From Euprymna scolopes (lineage: Eukaryota > Mollusca > Cephalopoda > Sepiida > Sepiolidae), in assembly GCA_024364805.1 (NCBI GenBank), contig CM044496.1:90834112-90869507 (forward strand): a stretch of 35,396 nucleotides of DNA, given 5' to 3'. A model generated the notes under the pieces. That model saw only the letters and a program-made list of their open reading frames with translations. It ran no database searches and was not told the origin of the DNA. Numbering within the stretch: the first letter of the stretch is position 1; every line of letters begins with the position of its first letter. Both the position numbers and the translations under genes were made by a program. Below are positions 21,005-32,299 of the stretch, one piece after another.

Positions 21005-22205
21005 TTTAATCTGGTTATCTCCCACTTTGCTGTAAGGACTCAGGCAGACATATGCATGGAGTATATTCAAAACACCTTCCCTTTGACTAGAAAATCAAAA
21101 CAAGAATCAGGCAACCAAGCCTTCATGTTAGATTTAGACTAAATCTGCAACATAACGTTAGTTATATATATTTTCGCTACTGTTCTCCCTCAATCTTAAT
21201 AAATCAAGTCTCTGATAGATACAGCACTCTCCCTAGATACTAGCATGCAAGTACATATATTTAGTGTTTTTAATGTCCACTACAGTAATTGGCTTCCTCA
21301 GGAATGCCGATCATGCTGTGATAATGGTAGAAATCACCCTAAACTCTCCACCTGAAGCTGAAAACCCATTACTCAAAACAACAAGGTCCTATAAGAAGAA
21401 TGACTGAGAAGCAATCAGGGATCACATCAGAGATGTTCCATGGAGAATATCTTTTCTCTTCCTGTGGAACAGTGTGCAAATGAGACTACTGAATGGTTCA
21501 AAGCAGCAACTGAAACACACGTGCCCACACAGAAGTATTTTATCAAACTACATTCTCCACAATGGTTCACCTCTAATTGTGCAACTTGGTATCACTCATG
21601 CTTGCATTCCGCAGACTATCTGACATAAGTCCAATACAATGCAAAAGTTTGTAGAAGCTAAAAATAATTGTGAGAGAGAAATAGGCGCAGCCAAGAGAAG
21701 GCATTCTGAAGTCATCAGAAAATGCATCAAGTCGTAGAAATTAGGAACTTGTGATTTCTGGAAAGTTGAAACAGTATAGTAAACAATGGACAACTAACAA
21801 TTCCCCCACTATTCAACAACATTGAGATTGTTTGCACAGCAACTGAAAAGGCCAATCTGCTTGCCCAACGTTTTGCCTCCAACTCCACTTTAGACCCAGC
21901 AAGCCACCCCCTCCCAAATTTCCCTTTGTGGACAGTAGCCACACCCCTTCCCTTGCTGATGATGCCACATTAAATCTAGACACCTCGAAGGCATGTGAGC
22001 CTGATTTTATCCCTGCTATACTACTAAAAAAATTCTCAGCTGAGGTTTCTGGTTCTCTTCAAGCTGTTCAACAAATGCCTTAACAAATCTTGCTTTCCTA
22101 ACTGCTGGAAAATTGTTTCTGTTGTATCAGTTTACAAGAATTCTGGCAAAAGAACTGACCCACTCAATTATCACCCCATTAGACTCCTCTTTCTCTTTGC
22201 TCGAT
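21005..22205 (+). mobile_element. LINE relic: endonuclease end to RT start
   Basis: A decayed middle section of a jockey/CR1-like LINE ORF2. Near 21110-21200 the translation has NVSYIYF-like and YCSPS-like traces typical of the endonuclease. 21300-21440 gives NADHAVIMVEITLNSPPEAE, matching the endonuclease end and the linker. 21440-21628 is open with FSLPVEQCANETTEWFKAAT. Near 21930-22180 it reads as the RT start (TSKACEPDFIPAI, FPNCWKIVSVVSVYKNSG, DPLNYHPI). Several frameshifts and stops, plus an apparent deletion within the endonuclease part, make it dead. It covers the part of the element that copies 1-3 in this window lack, but belongs to a related rather than clearly identical family (SNCATWYHS, NKCLNKSC). 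Confidence 0.75.
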
Positions 22206-23865
22206 ATTCTTGAACTTTAAACTTTTGTAACAAATTTTTTTTTTGCATTCACTATTTTGCCACACATATTTTATTTTTCCCTTAAATATTCTGATGATAC
22301 TCACGAGGTTGCCATTTTCAGACAGTCTTTCTAGAACTAGCTCTGGATTTCCATCTTAAACTTTTTGGGGGGTATCAGAATTGAAAAAATAAAGAGCCTA
22401 ATTTTCAATTCCAAAAACGATTCTTTTAGTTTTCCTAAATATTCTATTGTTGGTACTATTGATGAATTGATACGTATTTATTCATTTTAAACTACCAGTA
22501 TAACTAAAATCAATAGATCAAAATAACAAATGTTAATAAAAATGGCACAGGTAAAATTTGATGTAAGTGGATGAATAGGAAAAAAATGGCACAAGTGCAT
22601 TTAAAGCTCAAGATTCTCAAGCAATTTTATTTGCAACTGAATCAACTTCAGTCGATGAATATTTGAAGCATTCATCTTATTTATTTGACTCACTCTTTAC
22701 TTCTTTCCTAAATGTATGGCTGGCATTAAACAGACAAGTGTTTGATGTTTGCCATATCGTCTGTTACTAATGCAAATATATTCGTTTTACAAATGAGTTC
22801 TATTCAAGTGAAATTAAGCCATAAACAGCCAAAAATGATTAAAGGGAGATAACTTGCAACCTACAATTAATGAGCAGATATATTGTGCATCAGTTCATTA
22901 CTTCTTTCTATTTCTTTCATAACCTTGAAATAAAATTCACCTATAAAATATCTCAGTTTGTCCAGCAGTGGCAGTCAGACATATGGAAATATTAGAAATA
23001 ATTTATTCTTCTTTAGTTAAAGTTTCTAAAAAAACAATGTGAATGAACTTACTGTAGAGACTGAGCCTTCAACTTGGGAAAATTCCTGGAGGCTAAGCAG
23101 ATCTTTTTTGGTAAAATATTTCTGAAATAAACAAGTAAAAATGAGGAGTATGATCACAATACATTGTTGATGTTATGAATAGAAATGCACAAGAATAGTG
23201 AGTAAACACTAAAATGGTGATCATAACACAATAAAAACATGTACATTATTATTAACAACTAATTTTGCACTATTGTTTTACCATGGAAATATAAATGAAC
23301 AGTGATGATCAGCTGTTGTCAAATTGATTTTTTTCTTTACAACAAGCTGTACCTATTCATCATTGCTTCTTTTATTTTTATTATACTTGTTTGGTTATTA
23401 AATTACTAATTAATATTTCTATTTGACAGTTTAAATGCTTCCAAATTCTTTTCAAATTTCAAAGAGTAATACAGTAATTCATTTTCTTTCAACAATTGTT
23501 GAAAGAAAATGAATAATCTAATAGCTGTTTTGCTAAGAAACAGAAATGCACCACAGTGGATTTAATTTAATATTTAATTTTAAAATAGGGTTTCTTTATA
23601 AATAAGCTGAAATCAATTCTTTAATTTTGTAATTAAGTTAATTTTAAAAGCGATATTTACATTGTAAAAATTAAATAAGATTTTCACATTGTCTTTATCA
23701 AATTAATTTAAATAGAATTTAAACATAGTTTTAATTGAGTAATTTTAAGTAGGAATTTTCCACTGTTATAATTGAAAAATAAAATGAATATTAAATAAGA
23801 TGTTAACATTATCTGGGCTTATTATTTACTAAAACCAAAAAGAATAACCTAAGAGGAAGAATAAA
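22206..23865. other. AT-rich intergenic region, no gene seen
   Basis: About 1.7 kb without open frames of note. It contains a 38-bp perfect palindrome (23477-23514), listed separately. A slightly less A/T-rich patch near 22965-23125 could be an exon or an old repeat; there is no evidence to choose. Confidence 0.6.
23477..23514. repeat. Perfect 38-bp palindrome
   Basis: ATTCATTTTCTTTCAACAA is followed directly by its exact reverse complement, so the 19-bp arms have no loop. The symmetry axis is AACAA|TTGTT. Flanking bases do not extend it. Confidence 0.95.
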
Positions 23866-23953
23866 GAAAATGAATAATTATAATAATGTACGGTTATAAT
23901 AATGAATAATTATAATAATGAATGGTTATAATAATGAATAATGATAATAATAT
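23866..23953. repeat. 16-bp A/T tandem array, left edge
   Basis: About five units of AATGAATAATTATAAT / AATGAATGGTTATAAT. The same unit resumes directly after LINE copy 2 at 25500, so the LINE sits near the left edge of one array. Confidence 0.9.
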
Positions 23954-25499
23954 AATATCTATACGTGATGTTGGCAAGCTAATCAAAAACCTTGATTCCA
24001 GTAAAGCAACTGGCCCTGATGGTACATCAATTATAGTACTCAAAAGACTTCCCCCAGAACTAGCGCCCATCCTTACAAAACTGTTTAAATGTTGTCTTAA
24101 GGAGAATTGCTTCCCATCACCCTGGAAAATCTCATCAGTATGCCAAGATGACAGGTGACAGGCAATATGGTTTTCGTTCTGTTAGATCTACAGCAGATGT
24201 GCTTACAGTTATATCTCATAGGATTAGCAAATCTCTCAATGGAGGCTACCTTTCTAGGGCAATTGCTCTTGAGATATCAAAGACCTTTGATAGAGTATGG
24301 CATAAAGGTTTACTCCATAAGATCTACAGCTACGGTATAGCTGGAAATGTCTTCTCAATTATTATATCATTTCTCTCTGATAGGTCTCATAAAAGTAGTG
24401 GTTGATGGGCAGAAATCAGAAGCTCTCAGTATTAATGCTGCATCCTGGGCCCAACTCTCTTCCTGATCTACATTAATGATCTTCCAAATCACATCCTTAC
24501 ATCATCCGTAGACATTTATGCTGATGACACTATTATCTATGGTAGCACATTTAAGACTGTAAACGACCAAGTTCTCTCCGATTCTCTCTCCTCTGATCTT
24601 GAGCAAGTTGTACAATGGGGAAAGAGGTGGCTTGTTACTTCTAATGCATCAATGCTTGTTACTTTTAATGCATTAAAAACCAAGCTTTTATCTTTACATC
24701 ATCAACACTCTGATCCCCATCAGGCATCAATTGCAATGAATGGCTCTCGTCTTGGGTAGACCTCATGTTTTGACAAGCTTCTGGGCTTGACCTTTACTCC
24801 TGATCTTAAATGGAACACATACATTAAATCTGTTGCCGGGATCGCTGGAAAAATGGTGGGATCCTTCTATTGATCCAGTAGATATCTCACTGCTGATGCA
24901 ATTCTCTATCTATATAAGAGCCAGCTACATCCGAGGATGGAGTACTGTTGCCACATCTGGGCAGGAGCTGCTAGAAAGGACTTATCCTGCCTTGATAAAG
25001 TTCAAAATAGACTTCGTAGCCTCTTAGGGGATGTCGTTTTCTCTTCCCTGCAATCTCTTTCTCATAGAAGAGATGCTGCAAATTTGTCTCTGCTTTATCG
25101 GTATTTTCATGGCAAGTGCCCGACTGAGCTATAATCTATGGTCCCCCCTTGCCAGACTTTCACAAGAAACACCCGTCTAGCAGAAAATACTATCACTAAT
25201 TTCCCCTACTCTTTATCTGTGCCTAAATCTAAACGTAGATTCCATGAACAAAGCTTCTTTAACTGCACGCCTGTGGAATTATCTTCTGTTTTCCAGCTTT
25301 CCAGCTGAATACAATATGGTTGTCCTCAAATTTAACGCAAACAAGTTTTGATGAACCGTTCCACATAAGTTAACAAAATTACCGAATTTCCATTATTAAT
25401 GATTACTATATTGTCCAATTTCTACTGGACACTCTTTAACCCTTATCCTCGAGTGGCCCCTTGGCCTTGATAAGTGGGGAAGCCTATGTAAAAAAAAAA
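23954..25499 (+). mobile_element. LINE copy 2 (jockey/CR1-like), keeps the YADD box
   Basis: This copy starts inside the RT domain (IRDVGKLIKNLDSSKATGPD from about 23960) and is truncated at its 5' end. After FPSPWKISSVC near 24140 a deletion joins it to RQYGFRSVRSTADVLTVISH (24148-24405). The active-site motif YADDTIIYG is at 24517-24543. The thumb and C-terminal part follow, with frameshifts (24833-25134, AGAARKDLSCLDKVQNRLRS). The 3' UTR ends with TTGATAAGTGGGGAAGCCTA and an A-run. A short duplication of the CTTGTTACTTYTAATGCAT segment lies near 24630-24672. The copy is dead, with several stops and frameshifts. Tandem array on both sides shows it inserted into that array. Confidence 0.9.
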
Positions 25500-27430
25500 T
25501 GAATGGCTATAATAATGAATGGTTATAATAATAAATAATTATAATAGTGAATGGATATAATAATGAATAATTATAATATTGAATGGATATAATAATGAAT
25601 AACTATACTAATAAATAATATAATAATGAATAACTATACTAATAAATAATTATAAGAATAAACCGGTATTATAATGAATAATTGAAATAATGAATGGTTA
25701 TAATAAATGAATAGTTATAATAATGAATAGTTATAATAATAAAGCATCATAATAATGAATGGTTATAATGATGAATAATTATAATAATGAATAATAATAA
25801 AAATTAATAATTATAATAATGAATGGTTATAATAATGAATAATTATATTAATGAATTATTATTATAATGAATGATTATAATAGCGAATGGCTATAATATG
25901 AATAATTATAATAATGAATTATTATAATAATGACTGGTTATAATAATATACCATTATAATACTGAATGGTTATAATAATGAGTAGTTTTAATAGTGAATA
26001 ATTATAATAACCAATAATTATAATAATGAATAATTATAATAATGCTTATAATAATAAAAAATATAATAATGAATGGCTATAATAATTAATAGTTATAATA
26101 ATGAATGATTATAAGAATAAATAATTTTAATAATAAATAATTATTATATTGAATACTTATAAAAATAGTCATAATAATGAATGGTTATAATAATGAATAA
26201 TTATAATAACTAATCGTTATAACATTGAATGGTTATAATAATGAATGGTTATAATAATGAAGAGCTATAATATGAATAATAATTATAATGAATAAGTATA
26301 ATAAAGCATTATAATAATGAATGGTTATAATAATAGATAATTATAATAATGACAAATTATTATAATAATATGAATGGTTATAATAATGAATGGTTATAAT
26401 AATGAATGGTTATAATAATGAATAATTATAATGAATAATTTTAATAATAAATGGTTATAATAATGAATAATTATAAGAATGAATAATTATAGTAATGAAT
26501 AATTATAATAATAAATAATTATATAAATAACCAATTATAATAATGAATAATTATAATAATGATTAATTATAATAATGAATAATGATATAAATGACCAATT
26601 ATAATAATGAATAATTATAAAAATGAATGGTTATAATAATGAATAATTATAATAATGTATTATTATACTAATGAATGGTAATGATAATGAATAGTTATAA
26701 TAATTCATTATTATAACTATTAATTATCATGAAGATTCATTATTATAATAATTCATTATTAAAATGATCTATTTATATAATTAATTGGTTATAATAATGA
26801 ATAATTATAATAAATGGTTATAATAATGAATAGTCATAATAAAAAGTGGTTGTAATACTAGATAATTATAATACATAATTATAATAAGTAATGGTTATAA
26901 TAATTAATAATTAATGAATGGTTATAATAATAAAGCGTTATTATAATGAATAATTACAATAATGAAAAATTATAATAATGGATCATTATAATAATGAATA
27001 ATTAATGAATGTTTATAAAACATTATAATAATGAATAATTATAATTATTGAATATTTATATTGAATAATTATAATAATAAATAATCGAGTTATTAAGAAT
27101 TTGGGGAACAAATAAACGAAGGTAAATTCTTAGGTCCAAATCAGACTAAGTCAGTTGACTAATAATTATAATAATGAATGATTATAATAATTAATTATTA
27201 TAATAATAATTCTAATAATTACAATTATGAATAGTTGTAATAATAAATAATTATAATAATTGAATATTTATAATATTGAATTCTTACAATAAAAGAAAAT
27301 CATAATGAATTGTAATAATAATGAATTGCTATAAAAAATTAATTGTTATATAAATTAATAATTATAAAAATGAATGGTTTAATAATTAATGGTAATAATA
27401 ATAATGAATTGTTATAATGTATATATTAAT
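25500..27430. repeat. 16-bp A/T tandem array, main block
   Basis: Nearly 2 kb of degenerate units of the form AATGAATNNTTATAAT, where NN is mostly AA or GG, giving alternating AATTATAAT and GGTTATAAT variants. Many units have single-base changes or indels. A non-repeat segment of about 75 bp interrupts it near 27088-27162. The TTATAA core makes each unit nearly palindromic, so slippage and cruciform formation are expected. Confidence 0.95.
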
Positions 27431-28135
27431 ACGATAGTGTCCATGTTGTTTTCTGTGTCACGTGCACATCCGGGTTGTTTAATTGTTATGTACTTCCATT
27501 TGTTAACATAAATAATTTTACCAAGAATTCTTCATAAGTTTTGGTTTCGATTTCGATAATAGCTGATTGCACTTAATTCATCTTTCTTTTTTTTTTATAA
27601 ATAATTTTATAAAGAATTCTTCATAAGTTTTGGTTTCGGTTTCGATTATAACTGATGGCATTCCATTAATCTATTTTTATTTTATAAATAATTTTATAAA
27701 GAATTCTTCATAAGTTTTGGTTTTGGTTTCGATTATGGCAGGAGGAACTCAACTTAAATATATATATAAATCTATTTTTTCATAAATTGATATTTCAGTT
27801 TCGATTCAAGCTAATGCACTCAAGTCATATGGATATATTGTTTTTTATTTTTTAGATCGAAACTTTTATTATATAAAAATTGATAGAAAATAAACCGTAT
27901 AATAATAATAATATATATGGAATCTGCAAGAATTAAAATATGATATTCACGCATACTTTACAACCGGGCTTTGCTGGGCATCCATGCTAACTTAGATAAA
28001 TACTTTTGCAGTTTTAACAAAAAAATCTACAATAATATCATGGCGTCTCCATTTACACCGAATATCTACAGAATGCCAACATCAATATATTACAATTAAA
28101 TGAGTCCCCTGTTGAATTTCCAAAGTTCCTGCTAG
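27431..28135. mobile_element. Non-array insertion, possible Helitron-like element
   Basis: About 700 bp of different composition inside the A/T array. It contains CACATCCGGGTTGTTT near 27466, which resembles the CAACATCCGGTTT arm of the Helitron at 32933-34047, and ACAACCGGGCTTTGCTGGGC near 27961, partly its inverted match. The latter is followed by CATCCATGCTAA, like a Helitron 3' hairpin plus CTRR near 27993, but the next base is C rather than T. Four ~90-bp tandem repeats lie in the middle (27508-27840). The remainder, 27994-28135, is unassigned. No protein coding is seen. Confidence 0.35.
27508..27840. repeat. Four ~90-bp tandem repeats
   Basis: Copies begin at 27508, 27597, 27684 and 27782 with ATAAATAATTTTAYMAAGAA, then TTCTTCATAAGTTTTGGTTT and a TTTCGATT core; the last copy is the most diverged. 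Internal tandem repeats of this kind are common in non-autonomous Helitron-like elements. Confidence 0.85.
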
Positions 28136-28895
28136 GAATAAATAATTATAATAATGAATAGTTATAAAAATAAATATAATAATGAGTTTTTATGACAATG
28201 AAAAATTATGAAAATAAATAACAATAATAATGAAACATTATCGTGATGAACAATAATAATAATGAATGGTTTAAATAATAATTATAATAATGAATAATAT
28301 AAAATGGTTATATTATTAAATAATAATAATGAATAATTATAATAATGAATAGTTAGAAGTATAAATAATTATAATAATATATTATTATAATATGATAGTT
28401 ATAATAATGAATGGTTAAAAGAATAAATAATTATAATAATGAATAGTTATAATAATAAATAATTATAATAATGAATAGTTATGAGAATGGTTATAATAAT
28501 GAATAATTATAATAATCGTTGGTTATAATAATGAATAATTATAATAATAATTGGTTATAAAATTGCAATAAATAATTATAATAATGAGTACTTATGAAAA
28601 TAAATATTTATAATAATGAATAATTATGAAAATAAATAACTATAATAATAAAACATTATCATAATGAACAATTATAATAATGAATAGTTTAAATATTAAA
28701 TAATGAATAAGCATAAATGGTTATATTATTAAATAATAATAATGATGATGAATAATTATAATAATGAATGAGTATAATAATAAATAGTTTTAATAATGAA
28801 TGGTTATAATAATGAATAGTTAGAAGAATGAATAATTATAATAATGAATGAGTATAATAATAAATGGTTTCAATAATGAATAGTTATAATAATAG
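28136..28895. repeat. 16-bp A/T tandem array, right block
   Basis: The same AATGAATNNTTATAAT family as 25500-27430, with more GTTATRA and AAAATAAATA variants. It ends at about 28895, where ordinary sequence (GACGTCTTTGTTGAGTAGCA) begins. Confidence 0.93.
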
Positions 28896-29117
28896 ACGTC
28901 TTTGTTGAGTAGCAACAACTAGTTAGTGAGTTGAAAAGTAAATTGCTAAGTATTTGCATTCCAATTCACATTCCACTGACTCCAACAGTTTTGCTCACTC
29001 TGTGAACTGTAGTTGTGTTTGAGCTACATCACAACATCTCTCTCCTGAAAGTTCTTATGGCTTTTGAACATTATATTTTTCTTCTTAGAATAAAGTTCCA
29101 TTGTTTTAATTAGTTTA
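28896..29117. other. Short unassigned stretch between array and mariner
   Basis: About 220 bp of mixed composition containing a 6-bp hairpin (TTGTTG-AGTAG-CAACAA) followed by CTAGT at its left edge. No gene is recognised. It may be remains of whatever the mariner inserted into. Confidence 0.5.
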
Positions 29118-30403
29118 CGAGGGGCGTGTAATAAGTAATGCCTCTGACCTACTTCCCATAGCAGTAGAGCAACGAAACTTGGCACAGTTATTAGTCTTTC
29201 TCTACATAGGAACCACCCAGAGTTATGCATTTCTCCCATCGTTTGATGCAGCTCTGGAGACTGTTTTTGTAGAACACCCTAGGTTGGTCCTCCAACCACG
29301 ACGTGACTTCAGAAATCAAGGTTGCATCATTTGGGAAACGTTTTCCTTTCAAAAACAACTTCATGGCTGGGAAGAGGTGAAAGTCAGAGGGTGCAAGGTT
29401 AGGAGAGTAGGGAGGATTTCATAAACACACGCTCATGCTTCTGATCTGGCAACATGCGAGTTGTGAACCGGCGCGTTGTCCTGCAAGAGGAAGGTACCTT
29501 TGCTGATCTTGCCCTCGCTTCTTGATTTTGATAGCTTCCCTTAATTTCCTCAAAAGTGAAGCATAATAGGTTCCTGTAATTGTGGTACCCTTTGCCAGGA
29601 AACCTGTCATCACTACTCCGTCCTGGTCCCAGAAGAATGTGAGCATGACCTTGCCAGCAGAGGGCTGCACCCTTGCCTTCTTTGGAGGTGGTGAGTCCAA
29701 ATGCTTCTACTGCATTGACTGGGCTTTGGTCTCTAGATCATAGTGATGGACCCAGGTTTCATCCTGTGCAATCAGTCTTTCGAAAAACTTTGACTCATCT
29801 TCTTGGCACATCTCCAAATTCATCCTCGAGCACTCAACGCGTTCTCGCTTCTGGAATGGTGTGAGCAACCTGGGAATCCATCTGGCAGACATTTTATGCA
29901 TATGCAAATGGTCATGAATGATAGTTTCCACAGACCCTGTACTAATCTTGACATCTTGGGCTATTTGGCCAATAGTAATGCGCCGATCTTCCAAAATGGC
30001 AGCCTCAACTTGACGGACAGATGCCTCATCAATGGCAGAAGGGGAGGGGGACCAGGTCTGGAAGCTGTTTCCACAGACTTTCGGCCATGTTTGAATTCAC
30101 AATGTCAGCGTTTTACAAGGTCATATGATGGGGCATTATCACCATAAGTTTCTTTTATTTCATCAAAAGTCTCCTGTGGTGTGTGTCCTTTCAAATAAAA
30201 AAAACTAATCACTGCTCGACATTCAACAGGCTCCATTTCACACCTGACTCAGTTCAAACACCTGTAAAACAGAAACCACAATTAGTTCAGAGCTGTAATT
30301 TGCCACATAACCCGTAAAGATATAAATCATTGCACATGCAAAATTTCAGCTAGATCAGACACCTGGAAGTGGGTCAGGGGCATTACTTATTGCACACCCC
30401 TCA
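29118..30403 (-). mobile_element. mariner transposon, full length, inactive
   Basis: The inverted termini CGAGGGGCGTGTAATAAGTA (29118 on) and TGAGGGGTGTGCAATAAGTA (minus strand from 30403) match over about 40 bp. TA dinucleotides flank both ends (29116-29117, 30404-30405). The length of 1286 bp and the single intronless transposase on the minus strand are typical of mariner. The element appears complete end to end but the transposase is dead. It lies immediately 5' of the plus-strand Ty3/gypsy fossil. Confidence 0.93.
29191..30236 (-). pseudogene. mariner transposase (DD34D type), inactivated
   Basis: Begins MEPVECRAVISFFYLKGHTP at 30236 and ends GGSYVEKD at 29191. The first catalytic Asp region is IAQDETWVHHYDLETKAQSM (29707-29994 frame); the second, FLLQDNAPVHNSH, is near 29460-29500. 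The third reads YSPNLAPSDFHLF near 29360-29385, with Asn where the family has the catalytic Asp of SPDLAP. A stop replaces a Trp codon soon after DLVKR, a one-base loss follows SRPG near 30040, and further frame changes and stops occur between the second and third catalytic motifs. It would normally be a cut-and-paste enzyme of about 345 residues acting on the TIRs listed above; here it cannot be functional. Confidence 0.9.
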
Positions 30404-30432
30404 TATATCTTTTAGAAATCAAGGAAGGATTT

Positions 30433-30743
30433 TGTTATAACTTCTAATAATCCAGAGATATAAAAGAAAGTGCGCAGCGCATGCAGGAGAGTGCGTGTTC
30501 CATTAACAAATTTACCGAACTTCCATTACTATTGATTACTATATTGTCCTTTTGACTACTCTACACTCTTTAACCCTTATCCTTGAATGGCCGATCGGCC
30601 TTGATAAGTGGTGACGCCTATGTAAAAAAAAACAAAAAAAAAACATGGACTTGTAGTCAACATCATTTGTAAATACGTCTTCTTCCACTAATCAATAAAG
30701 TTGTTATATTTTCTCGATCGCATCTTTTTTGTGCGATATAACA
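30433..30743 (+). repeat. 5' LTR of the plus-strand Ty3/gypsy fossil (interrupted)
   Basis: Starts TGTTATAACTTC and ends GTGCGATATAACA, so the ends form the inverted pair TGTTATA/TATAACA. It holds a TATA-like GATATAAAAG near 30467 and a poly(A) signal in TCAATAAAG near 30693. Without the nested LINE tail it is about 170 bp long. There is no second LTR to compare. Confidence 0.7.
30503..30644 (+). mobile_element. LINE 3'-end fragment nested in the LTR
   Basis: TTAACAAATTTACCGAACTT through CCTTATCC, CGGCCTTGATAAGTGGTGAC and GCCTATGT followed by an interrupted A-run matches the 3' UTR of the other LINE copies (1257-1369 and 25370-25499). It is a severely 5'-truncated insertion, about 142 bp. 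It disrupts the LTR, so it came after the gypsy insertion. Confidence 0.85.
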
Positions 30744-32299
30744 AATTGGCAGCAACGATTTGAATTTATCATGAACTAGCAACATATTAGCAACAGAAGA
30801 ACTCAAATGTATTATGAACAGTTTCACAACAGAAGGATTCAAATTTATTAAAAACTAACAACTAATATGAAACATTGTTCAAGAATTAAAACGAAAAAAA
30901 AATTCTGGAAGACTTCAGAATCTGTTTGATGGAATTTCTAAAACAAAAAAGAACAATTATGCCAGGATGAAGCGGAAAATTTGGAAAAAACATCAAATGA
31001 CAGGAAAAAAAATTTGAGTAATTGCTAGAACAGTCTGGCAAAAAAGGAAATAATTCTGAAACCTCAAATACTTTTTCAGTTGATAATATAAATTCAGTTG
31101 GTTATTTACAAACCAGAAGTCACATCCTAAACATACTTTTGAAGGTACAAAGAAATTTTTGAAAAAGACTGTAAAAACTGAGTTATAAGAAAGAAAAAAA
31201 AGATTCCTATTAGAAAAATTCAGGCTTACATGAACATGAAAAATATACAAACTTTATCCTGCTAAGGTGTCCTGGGAAAGTGATTTTCCAAAAAAAACAA
31301 TACAAATATTAACAAAGATATTTGATGAACAAAGTACACTTTTTAATTGATGGCAATGCCTAAATATAATGAAAAAAAGATTCTAAGAATTACACATTTG
31401 CCAGTTCAGTGAATAGATACTTTGAAAAGTTCTAGTTAAACAAGTCCAAAATGTTTAAATGTCTAACATTTATATAAGGCTTAACTTCTGCATCAGAAAA
31501 ATAAATGAAGGCCAGGTTACTAACAAAGATGGAGCAGAATCAAAACATTATTCTCCAAAATTTAACAGAATGCCAAAGAATTCTAAACTTGGGAATGGAC
31601 AATGTAAAAAAATCGAAGAACATAATATAGCAAATATGCACACAATAAAGAATAAGACACAAGTTAATAAAAGACCTTATTTTAAAATTTATCTCTGTTA
31701 CAGCTGTGGAGAATTACATTAATATTAAGACTGTCCATTTAAAAACAAAAAATACCATACTTATGGATTTAAAAGACAAATTCTTCCACTGTGGGTGTAA
31801 AGCAAAAAATAAAAACTGTGAGAAGAGTAAAAATAAACTAAAAAGAAAAAACATTGTATAGTACACAGCTGAATAAACAACAGTTGGGAAAGTTAAAAGA
31901 AAATACATTAATATCGGTTTCAATAGTAAAAAAAGTAAAATTCCAAGTAGATACGGAGACAAACTTCACTAAGTAAAATGTCTAAAACTAATTAATTAAA
32001 AAAAATTGCAGGAAGTTTTATCAGTAACAGATTAAAATTTATTCATGAAACTTGCTTAAATGTTTCTACAGGAGAAAAAAAAAAAAAATTGAAAGGTGTT
32101 ATCATACGAAATTCACAGAACTTATTTGGAACAAACTGGATGGAAGAATTTGATCTATTTAACATTCCAATAAATAATTTCTGTATAAAATATGATATAA
32201 AATCATTTCTGCAATAAAATAGATAATGGTACGACAAATTTAGATAAACTAAAAAAAGAATTAAAAGAAAAATTCCTAACAATTTTTTCAGAATGACTT

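Noticed and set aside
25500-28895. CRISPR-like array from regular repeats
   Set aside because: The units are contiguous and degenerate, with no unique spacers; this is an animal A/T tandem array.
28905-28932. Hairpin TTGTTG-AGTAG-CAACAA followed by CTAGT, like a Helitron 3' end
   Set aside because: The hairpin abuts CTAG almost without the usual 8-10 base spacer, and no matching 5' end was found nearby.
29803-30147. 114-codon plus-strand open frame
   Set aside because: It is the antisense shadow of the mariner transposase.
32043-32282. 79-codon minus-strand frame with Phe-rich translation
   Set aside because: It is the antisense of the decayed plus-strand gypsy element; the Phe runs come from A-rich sequence.
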